Assembly: GCA_022813625.1 (NCBI GenBank)
Contig: JAKLMB010000021.1
Location: 558,001-622,000 of the forward strand
From: Aaosphaeria pasadenensis
Lineage: Eukaryota; Ascomycota; Dothideomycetes; Pleosporales
DNA length: 64,000 nt
Direction of reading: 5' to 3'
Part shown: positions 11,974 to 21,325 of the stretch, piece after piece
Position numbering within the stretch: the stretch's first letter is position 1
Layout of the letters: every line of letters starts with the position of its first letter
Notes under the pieces: model-generated
The model's input: only the letters and a program-made list of their open reading frames with translations
Told to the model about the DNA's origin: nothing
Database searches by the model: none
Program-made: the position numbers and the translations under genes

Positions 11974-12629
11974 AACGCACAATTCACGTATCGAATCACG
12001 TGAGTGATCATGTAGCGAGGTCATGTGATATCAACGTTCACTCCTCTAGAGTAGATCGTGTAGCAACTGTTAGAAGCCTGTAAATGCATTCCAAGTTGAT
12101 TTAAGGGAGGCTGATTCTGTAGGGAGGTTATCGAAAGGCATACTGGTTCGGTAGGAAAGTGGTAGAGATAAGCATTGAAAATCATTCCGTTGACGCCAAC
12201 GACATAGGGGAGGGTGGCAGGCGTACAGGCCAGGGTGCAACCTGTATTGTATGGGAGTAGGCATGTTGGGTCAACCGTCCACTAGCTTCATGTATTATCT
12301 ATACCTGAACTGGCTACTACTCTTCGATTATGTGAATAAATACTACAGTAGCAGCCGGCGAGCCGTCCGCGCCACCTCTGTATACATACACTAGTCACAT
12401 ACTCGTATTGCAATGGAACACGCTATGCTGGCCGCTTTGAAATGGGTGAGGCATGTAGAAGACGCAGACCGACGTACGCTCCACAACGCTTCTCGTGGGT
12501 TAGATGCTGCAAAAAACATAAGGCGGCTCCAGCACTCTCAGAGAATGCTATTCCAAGCCGCGATCATACAATCTCCTTTCTGTCGCTCCCTCATTTTGCA
12601 CTGGCAATCTACTCCTTCCCCGAGCGGCC
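11974..12629. other. Spacer and probable promoter of the DUF3431 gene
   Basis: No gene is supported. A short open stretch at 12413-12630 precedes the DUF3431 gene but has no family features and is taken as 5' leader or promoter. Confidence 0.4.
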
Positions 12630-14761
12630 ATGACAAGATATGAACATTGCATGCAGACGTTATGCAGACCCCCATTTGTTACGTGTAGCGCTCCTCAGGC
12701 CTATAAACCCTTCGTCTGGGTTTTCTGTGCCAGTATCTCACTGTTAAGCGCAAGGCATCTCCTAGTGGAGCAAAATATACATTATCCTCTGCAACTTTAC
12801 TTTAATCAGCTTGCTGTCACTGCTATCATTCTATTCCGGCCACGTCTGGGATGGCAATATGTTCAGAAGCTTTCTCGTAGAGACCTACAGCTCTGGAACT
12901 CGATGACAAGAGGAACATCACTCCTTTTCACATCGATGTGCTTCACATCTTTGTCAACGATATGTATGCTGCAAGCGATTCTACATTTTCACAATCTACC
13001 AACTCTGGCCATGATCACAGTAAGATGCACCCGCGTTTGTTGCACTTTGTTATAAGTAGACTGACTCATCTCGACCAGCTTATAGCCCTGTTCGCTGAGA
13101 ACCTATTACTTTACATCACCCGCGCGATACCACACACGTACGCCGAACTCCTTCGTATCGGTCTTCTGACCCTAGTGGGTGCGGCACTTCTATTCGTAGA
13201 GTACCGACTCACCGTGCCCAACCTATCAATGTCAATTATGGCCATGCTGCTTGCTGGAGCTGCCCGAGGCCTTCGAAAACTTGTCGTCAAATATTATCCA
13301 GAGGAAGTTGCGGAGAACGTAGTTCGGACAACTCTACATGTTTTTCCAGGTGCGCTAGTAGGCGTAGCTTGGATAATGGTATTCGAAACAGGCCATCAGG
13401 CTTTCGCCCTCGGCGTCGAAAACATTCCATTGCTCACCCTTAATGCCTCAGCATCTGCTGTAGCAATGCTACTAGGAAAATCGACGTTGCTTCCTATGCA
13501 TAGCGAAGTAGCTGACACGTCTTCTCAGACGATTGATGGTCCGGTAGATCGCATCTGGGATGCTTTAACTCTGGCACTTTTCACTGGCCTTGTAGGATGC
13601 TATTCTACACTATTGATGGGCCGCTCGTACACGAACATATACCAATTTTTCTGCTTCTTGCTAGCGATGGCGTATATTGGCAGCAGTGCTTACATCGGTG
13701 GATCCAATATTCGTTTGCAGTATCCTTGGAGTGGTCCTGGCAAATATGAGCTTATAAGCCCACTTTCGACGGTGACAGCCGAAAATGGCAACGCTGGCAG
13801 TCTCATGGAGCAGTTCCACTACCCTGGAGTGTCAGCATTGAAAGCAAGCTCACCAAACAATAAGTCTAGCAGGCACTTGCTTGGTATCACCATAACCTCA
13901 CTCTGGGCGGCGTATGGAATTCTGAATTTCACTGAGCGACAGGAGCGTCGCATTCCAACACTCCTTGACCAAGATTACGTACCAGAGTTGCCTTTGGAAG
14001 TTGTACTGAGCATGTACAAGGAGTCCGTTGACGAAGTAGGTAAGCTCATCAACCATCTGCAGAGCATATCAGCTCTTTCCGACGCGCGCATCACAATCTA
14101 CATCAAGGATAGAGAGGCCAACAACACCTACGTCAAGCAACAAACAGGAGCTGATCATGTTATCACACTACCGAACATTGGACGAGAGGGTGAAACGTTC
14201 CTCAACCATATCCTTAAAAGGTGGGACAATCTCGCAAGACAGACAATCTTCCTACAGGCCGGTATACACAATCCGAGAGAGTTCTATACCTATATGAGCA
14301 ATTATTACAGCCGTGCTCAGACTGGATTCCTTAACCTTGGTTGGCCTGGTCGTCTCTGCGACTGTGAGAATTGCAGTGACAGGTTCAGCTGGCAAGACAA
14401 CCTACGCTTTATTCCGCAGGTTTATAACCAGGTATACAACTCAACCCTCTGTAAGAAAGTCCTTCTTAGCTATAAGGGCCAATTTATTGTTTCTGCTGCA
14501 CGTATTCGCGGTATTGACAAAGCCGTATACTATGATCTGTGGCAGGCCTTCGCTGATACAAATAGCTGGGCGCATCAACCCAGTTATCTGCAAGGACGGC
14601 CAGACTCAATGAGTGCGCCAGATTTCGGCTATACAATGGAGAGGTTGTGGAACTTGTTGTTCCAATGTTCTAGCGTTGACGTGGCTTGGAAGTGTCCTAC
14701 GTTACTGAGTGGATGGCGTCTTGGTGGTAATATTGGCGATTGCCAGTGTTTTGATATGTAG
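12630..14761 (+). CDS. Multi-pass membrane protein with C-terminal DUF3431 domain
   Basis: Two exons, 12630-13019 and 13079-14761, give 690 aa. The 59-bp intron has a GTAAGA donor, an ACTGAC branch site and a CAG acceptor, and joins phase 0 to phase 0. About the first 370 residues form many hydrophobic helices; FVWVFCASISLLSARH and the following block resemble drug/metabolite or nucleotide-sugar transporters of the EamA/TPT type. From about residue 432 the protein becomes soluble and matches DUF3431, a fungal domain of glycosyltransferase-like character: it has FLQAGIHNPREFYTYM, a LGWPGRLCDCENC block and a Cys-rich tail. Substrate and compartment are unknown; a Golgi or plasma-membrane location is plausible from the membrane part. 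The start is the first ATG compatible with the membrane domain; an upstream exon cannot be excluded. Confidence 0.85.
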
Positions 14762-16631
14762 GTTGTAGGTAGTAATCTACGTTATAGTATATAGTGTTAA
14801 ATTATAACAATACTTAATTATTAAAGATGAGAATTTAGAGGTCGATGTCGATTAATCAGATGAATACATAAATAGCGCTCACTTGGATAGCTAGGTACCA
14901 AAGTCCAAAGGAAAGGCTAGCTAGGTTCGAGCACACCCAATATCGATTGATGGGATTGATAGTGTGCAAGGCGCAGGTTCAAATTATGTCTCGGCTGCGC
15001 GTCGGTGAAACAGGCCGATCAAGAGGAAAAGTTTACTAGGGGCATTGGAAGGTTCACTGGCCAACGCAAGCCACTTAGAATGCAAAAGACCAGAAATTCG
15101 CGAGGAAGATAGAGCCAACCGCTGTGCACGCGATAAGTATAGACAGTACTTAGGCTTCAGCATCACAGCATGGTTCAGGGCCATGTTTTGAACAGTTGTA
15201 AAACGAACACACTTCCCACACATCGATCGCCATACTTTCTTCATTAATACAAACTCAATTTACTATGGAGCGTAGCAATTAGAAAATGCTCAATAGGAAC
15301 GTGAGAGGGAGAGGCTAGCTCAATAGTGGGCTACCATCAGCAGCATCTACCCCTGACAGCTCTAACATCCCATGTCAAAAGTTATGATAGCAAAGCGGTT
15401 GAGGAGAAGCCAACTAAACCGTTAATATCTTCTTTGCCAGCATGATATGTCGGGGAACTGAGGGAATCGCACTAGCATATCGAATCGTACGAATCTCGTC
15501 GGCCTAGACTTGGTTGTAGTTGTCTGGTGTAGAGAAAGGAGCGCCCGATGTTACATTGAAAATGCGGGCTAGTACATGTGCTGATCGTGGCTGAAAGGTC
15601 AGCTAACATGCAAGTCGTATGTAGGGAGCACATGTGCTGGTTGAGGCAACAAAGTTACTCAACATGCAAGCTATATCCAGGTAGCACATTAAAACTACCC
15701 GCATAATACAAACTTAAGGCCGGGTAAACCTGAATGAAAGTCTCTATCATGGCAGTGGAGCCGTAGAGCCAGGTGTAGTTGTTTTATCTGATATCTCATA
15801 TTATGAGGGAATAACACTTTCTGCATCCACTTGTGCGCAAAAGATCTCTCAGGCTGATGAACCCATCTCTGCTGAAAATCTACCAAAATCGTCTTGAGAG
15901 ACGCGGGGAAACACCGAATCCTGGTATTAACTACTGCCATGGGTTAGACCATGACAGGAAAAGTTCACATTCACGGAGTTGCGGAACGATTCGCTAGTAA
16001 TCATTGTATCAAAGGTATTCGGCTCTGCAAAGACATTTAACGTCTTCAACTGTGCCCCCTTACCTAATGTTCTATTATGATGTGTTTTGCAAGTTGTCTT
16101 ACTCTGACTCCCAAACAGACCCGACTACACATGATGCTCCCGCTGGTCGAGCTCGGTATGGTGATCTATGGATTGCTACTACCTTCCCTTCAACGCTATG
16201 TTTGAGCGACTCTCCAAGAATTATGAGAAGAACGAAGGTATTAAGGGCATATCTTGCCTCTTGTCTGATATAGTATGTAGCGAAGTACTCGTTGCTAAAG
16301 ACGCTACTGTGGCTATTTTCAGGCAGATGTTGGAACTCGCAGGTTATTGGGCTGGCTAAGCCTCTACTTGATAGTTTCTTCCGAACGAAAGACTAAGATC
16401 AGCTCACGGAGCTTAGCACAGGTGCTGACGAGGCCCTTTTACTTCACAAGGCTATACTTTCTATAGTCTGATCTTTTAACTTTGGTTATGGGAGCGCTTT
16501 ACTGAGGAGAGAATAGCGAGGCTAAGGAATGAAGACTATCGAGACTATGCTCGCCGCTCGTGTTTGCCACAACAGTGGAGTCGCTATCAGCACGTACAGA
16601 TCAGTAAAGACTTTGCTGTCTTGCGGATTTG
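14762..16631. other. Gene-poor spacer with a tandem repeat
   Basis: No intact gene. Short frames at about 14984-15244 (minus) and 16004-16359 (plus) have no family likeness and may be decayed coding sequence. A 56-bp tandem repeat lies at 15571-15690 and is listed separately. Confidence 0.4.
15571..15690. repeat. 56-bp degenerate tandem repeat, about 2.1 copies
   Basis: The word AG(T/C)ACATGTGCTG begins at 15571 and 15627, and AGCACATT begins at 15683, giving an exact 56-bp period. AACATGCAAG recurs at the same offset inside each unit. Much of the remaining sequence has diverged. The ACATGT core is palindromic. Confidence 0.7.
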
Positions 16632-16733
16632 TATAAAAGGCCGACAGAGCAGCATATGCTTAGAGATTCACAGCAGTATCTTCTTCTTCTTCTTCATACT
16701 ACTAGCACTCCTCAATCTTCAAACGAACGCCCA
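16632..16733 (+). promoter_or_regulatory. TATA box and pyrimidine-rich leader of the secreted-protein gene
   Basis: TATAAAAG at 16632-16639 lies about 100 bp before the ATG at 16734. It is followed by a CT-rich tract (TTCTTCTTCTTCTTC, about 16680-16695), the usual arrangement at strongly expressed fungal genes. Confidence 0.6.
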
Positions 16734-17196
16734 ATGAGGTTTCTCGTCTTTGCCGCAGCTCTTGCTATCTCAGCTCTGGCTATGCCAGAACCAGTGTCTG
16801 GAGGTCTCTCTTTGGGGGCTAGAGATACTGTCAAGTTGAACCAGTACCGTTCTATGGATGACTGGTAAGATAGGAACTCTCATGTCAAACAAAGCTTTCT
16901 GACCATTGGGTTCAGCAACAATGATCGAAACATCCTATACCACGCGGCTCCAGTCTCGGGAAAATGCTACGACATCGACGGCCAAACAGGTGCTTTCTTC
17001 ATCAACACTGGCGGTTTTCTGGGCAGCAAACGTAAGCAATGCTCTCTTCTGCTTTGCGGTTATTAAGTATGATACAGTTACTAATGATTGCTATCAAACA
17101 GTTTACACTGATTCTGGCTGCAACGGAAACACTCTGGGTGTTTCCGGTGGATCGTGCATTGCCAGAGCCCAGTGGAACTCTTTCAGATTGTCTTAG
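16734..17196 (+). CDS. Small secreted four-cysteine protein (effector-like)
   Basis: Three exons, 16734-16864, 16916-17031 and 17102-17196, give 113 aa. Introns are 51 bp (branch CTGAC) and 70 bp (branch CTAAT). Residues 1-16 or so form a clean signal peptide (MRFLVFAAALAISALA). The mature protein has four cysteines, spaced so that two disulfides are possible, and ends in a YTDSGCNGN...SGGSCIAR...WNSFRL pattern seen in many fungal small secreted proteins. There is no transmembrane segment, GPI signal or catalytic motif. A TATA box sits about 100 bp upstream. Role unknown; host-interaction effector or cell-surface protein are the common interpretations for such proteins, but neither is shown here. 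Confidence 0.85.
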
Positions 17197-18860
17197 AATC
17201 TGTGTTCCGTTGCTGCGGCAATAAGTTAGCACTATTCGTGTAGAGTACTCAGTGGATATAGTGATGTAGCAGGATAGATGAGGCTATTCGAGGATCACGG
17301 GTATGGAGAAAGTTGCTAGGCAGGGCATAGATAGATCGATTAGGGCTGCGGAGAGAGATCGAGGCATCATTCACCTACCTCCAGAGGCCTATCGACAGAG
17401 GCAAATATTTACTTATCCTACCTATCCACCGATTGCGGGTCATGTATGTGATGCTCCCTACTATAGAGGCGTATGTACGCGACAATATGTTCGCTCAAAA
17501 GGTCGCTTGCATTCAGAGCCATTTGAGCTGCACCCTGTCAATCCACGTGAATTTAAATATGCCAATCAAGTACATTAATCTGCCGCACTTTCGCCCATCG
17601 TGATATTGAAATATGCCTCTTCTTAATGAAATTGACAGCTGAGTTGTCCACTTCGCAAGACCTTTTCTAAATGGAATCCTATCGCATTTCATGATGTAGC
17701 TCAAGTCGGCCTAGTATGAAAGCAAGCGCGCATTCGGTTGTTTTAGAGGTGATGATGCTCCAAAAATGAAAGCAATTTCATTCGTGCCTTGAGGAACTCT
17801 ACATAAGTTGTGAATCGCCGACATCACACTTGCTATGCTGCTCATACTACAAGGCTTGGGGCCAAATTGACTCTACATGGTGACTTAATAGTCCCAATGA
17901 CTGACTGCGGGAGTACAAAATAGCCATCCACGGCGAGCCTTATTGGAAATTGATGCAAGAGGTGAAGTTCTCCCTTGTGGAAGACATGAGGACTATGTTG
18001 CTGGGCGAGGCCAGAGTATGCAAACATGCGAATGATAAAAATGTCGATGTGACATACCACATTTAGCTTCAACATTCAGAAGCTGTATTGTTCTTGGACA
18101 TGTAGATCTGAAATTGGGGAATGACCGCCGTGTTTTCAAGGGCCTGAAATCCTGCCTGCATGCCCACAAGATTAGATCACAGCACCAGCAACGACCAATT
18201 CATGATGAACCTCAAACTCCCAAGAGCTGTTGCCATGCATCTCTGACTCATGCTGTATAGATGTATGGAACTGGCCTTCGATTACCTGGATAAGGAAGAA
18301 GACGTCTCCATCTACTCCCCACGTTTTGTGCAGTTATACGCTTAAGGAGGTACCGCATCATCAGCAAAGTTGATGGTGTTGAGCTCGCCGTCTTATTAAG
18401 AGCACATATCGATTCATATGCATTTCTTGTACGCATGACAGACTCGACGCGGCACCCTGTAGGATGAGAATGCGGCATGTGGTTTTCCCGTCACATTGGC
18501 ATATGAAGAACAGAACGAGTGCAATACGGCTCGTTGTCTGTATCACGGTGTCCTGTGGCTCTTAGGATCTCATGAGGAGAATACCAGCGACTTTGGTTTG
18601 GTAAAGTTGTTAAGATCGGATACAATCTGACGTTGGGATTGACTTTGCCATGCCACGGGTGGAGAAGAGCCAAGCCGCGCTACTTCCTCTAGGGGTTGCG
18701 CATGGACAATACAGTATTGAGCTGTACGCACGCTACGAGTTGTAGGCAGCATGCAGGCCGAGAGACGCGAGACCACCCCGAAGCGCGCTGAGGACCGGGC
18801 AGTGATTTTCGCAGCCGAACTGGTGCCACTGCCGGATTGCATCTGTATCAGCTTAATGTG

Positions 18861-18950
18861 GTTTACAGTTCAAGGGCGCACGAGTATATGGGCAGATAAT
18901 AATTGTTTGCAGTTCAAGGGCAGACAGCCATTCGGGCAGTAAAATATATT
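18861..18950. repeat. ~44-46-bp two-copy tandem repeat
   Basis: GTTT(A/G)CAGTTCAAGGGC begins at 18861 and again at 18905. Both units continue with a GGGCAG block and end in an AT-rich tail, so the two copies are adjacent and diverged. The second copy abuts the truncated 5S rRNA sequence. Confidence 0.55.
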
Positions 18951-18973
18951 TTCAATGTCCAATGGTCGTATAT
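18949..18973 (-). pseudogene. Truncated 5S rRNA copy (first 25 nt)
   Basis: On the minus strand from 18973 the sequence matches the first 25 nt of the 5S gene at 11313-11195, including its CATTGGACATTG stretch, with one C-to-T change at position 2. Similarity stops abruptly after GAAAA. It lacks the internal promoter, so it cannot be a working 5S gene. Confidence 0.7.
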
Positions 18974-19105
18974 GAAGGATTTGCGCAGTTGAAAGAGATA
19001 TAACAGGCTTCAAAGCTACAATAGATTGATGCATCAGTGGAAGAGTGCGTGTTATATGCGTTTGCGGTATCATGATTCAAGATATTGTTCATTGTAGCTA
19101 GCACT

Positions 19106-20237
19106 CTACAAAAGTACTACAGCCACACCAGCAACGAGGCCAGCATAGGCAAAAAACGGCCTCATGGAAGCCGCCGCACCCTTCGAGCGTGCATTCATGC
19201 TGAATTTGACGCCCTCCGCTTTCAAAATCTCCTCCGCTGTGGGAGGCACCTCACTACCCTCTCGAATCTCCTCCGGGTGCAAGCAAGAAATGACAACATG
19301 GACGTCGTGTTCGTCGTCCCACTCTCCACGCCAGACTGTTGCGCCAGTGCGGTTGGGGAAGAAAGTGAAGAATGTGGGCTGGGGAAAACGCATGCTGACA
19401 TTGTACGGGCCACCGACGCCGCCAGTGTCGGAGATGGAACTGTTCACTTTACGCGATGTAGTTAGCAAAATGTTGCGGGTATATATGACGTGGATGAAGT
19501 CTTACAAGGCTGGAAATTCTCGTCGTCAGATGTACAATTGGCTTCGTCCCACCGTTCTTCGATGCTGTAGTTGAGACCGACACCTGCCCGCGACGTTAGT
19601 GGATTGCAAATTTCGAGCATGCTGTGAAGATCCCAAACTCACCAGTCCTAAACAACGATCCCAGCCATCCTTCTTGACCATTCACTAACTCTTCCGAGCA
19701 TTCCTTCGGTATGGTAGTGTTGAAAATTGGCTTCATGCACGAAAATGACTTCATGGCAACCACGCCATAGTCGTGGTACTGGCGTTCAAGCGCCTCCACG
19801 CACTTCTCTCCGAGCATCGTCTTGCAGTCTCCCTTGTCATCTAGACTGCGCCTGAGCACCTTCTCCGAAAACGCAAAGCCAGTGGTTGCGGTCAGACTCG
19901 TGCTTTCCATGCACCCTATGATGTCAGTCGTGTTGCTGTTCCCTGTGTCGACAAAGATGCGGTTCCATGCGTCTCTGCTGGATCCTAGCGGATGTGACAC
20001 CCGCGAGATGAGGTTCCATTGGTTGTCGTCGTCTTCGGATAGCTTGTTTGGGTGTCCTTCGTCGGTGTACCCGTCGATTTTCAGGGCCGGGATGGGGTAT
20101 GTTTTGGTGCCGTTGTACTCGGTGAATTTTCGTGTCTCATCTTCGAGCAAGCCACACGAGACATTGACTGATTGAGCTGACTTTATTAGAAAGGGTACCG
20201 CCAATGCCAGAAATGGAACGCTGTTGAACGACGGCAT
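19106..20237 (-). CDS. Secreted, probably GPI-anchored protein of unknown function
   Basis: Three exons on the minus strand, 20237-19643, 19583-19506 and 19446-19106, give 337 aa. Both introns are 59 bp with clear CTAAC branch sites. The N-terminus has a signal peptide (hydrophobic residues about 7-23). The mature part is rich in N-x-S/T sites (at least eight), has several cysteines and is acidic. The last ~15 residues are hydrophobic (FFAYAGLVAGVAVVLL) after a small-residue GAAAS stretch, the classic layout of a GPI-attachment signal, so the protein is probably tethered at the cell surface. I recognise no catalytic domain. A possible TATA box (TATAAATA on the minus strand) lies at 20365-20372. 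Confidence 0.8.
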
Positions 20238-21325
20238 GGTGGATTGAATTTCGATTCCCTCCTTTGTCGATGTTATGTCTTTAATAATCCGAGAAAGGCG
20301 TCACGTTAGTCCTACGATTTCCCCCAGGTTCAAATGTGGCTACGTCTTGATCTAGCGGTCTGTTTATTTATAGGACTTTTATGGTATGCCTAAGGTTGCG
20401 TTGTGCACAGTATGATATCATTATGTCAAGGCGCAGTAAGCCAAGCCATGTTGATCGGCAACCCCAATACGAAGAGTGATCCTTCAAAATGCTTCAACAC
20501 CAGTTGATAGCATAGTACGTTTCGTACCCAGATCTGACTTTAGAAACTATCTCCCCAGATACCTAGCCTAATTGATTTTAATGTCTTCTTTCATTTCTTG
20601 GCACCGTCTACTTGCGTGATCCAAGCAAGGCTTCCCCATATGCCATGGCTTGGGGTACACAAGCCATGGCATTTGCTCTACGACTTCAACCAAGAAAGTG
20701 TATCACCACAATCGGGAGAATTTACAGTGCAGCTAGGCAATGGAATTGGGTATATTCTGGTTCTGGAGAAGCGTTTAAGAGGGCGACGTTCCAATGGATC
20801 CTGCTGAGATAAGTTATGCCATCATAAGGCGAACTAAGGCCCCCCATGGCGTCTGCATCAGGAAAACAGGTTGACAGGCTTTCCAGGGTACGTAAAGGAA
20901 AGATCCCAAAAAGAACTTGGCTATGTGAAATTGTTATTGTAATTAGGCTTCCTCTATCATCGTGTTTGATTAAACCATCGTCCTGTCTGTCATACTAGAA
21001 AATACAGTTTGCTCTCGTGATGTCTACAGGGCGATAATCTCCCATTCCTCGGCCCAAACCGAGGAGTAACTAAAAGTATCAAAAAACCTCGGTCTTCATA
21101 GATACGCCTCGCGGCCTTCTATCATTGAAAGCTTTCATATTGGTTCGGGGCCGGCGATGCTGCTCGGCCAGCATTATCTCGTTTGGTCTCTAGTATGTTG
21201 CAGCTAATGGCATGCGCGATGTGCGCAGGAAAGACTTCTAATTGCCATAGGAACAACATAAAATCATAATATTCCCAGATGGAGCGTAGGACCTCTTTAT
21301 GTACCATCAACAGACGCCTCCTGCA
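20238..21325. other. Spacer between the GPI-protein and SEA4 genes
   Basis: Contains the promoter side of the GPI-protein gene and the 3' side of SEA4. No gene seen; the short plus-strand frames near 20.6-20.8 kb have no family features. Confidence 0.45.
20365..20372 (-). promoter_or_regulatory. Possible TATA box of the GPI-protein gene
   Basis: TATAAATA on the minus strand, about 130 bp upstream of the ATG at 20237. Confidence 0.4.

Larger units (their letters stand above)
17197..19105. other. Gene-poor spacer
   Basis: No supported gene. An ATG-initiated 91-codon frame at 17303-17578 has no family features. A short tandem repeat and a truncated 5S copy lie near 18.86-18.97 kb (listed separately). 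Confidence 0.4.

Noticed and set aside
17303..17578. 91-codon ATG frame on the plus strand
   Set aside because: No signal peptide, domain or neighbouring exon supports it. It could be a relic, but evidence is insufficient.
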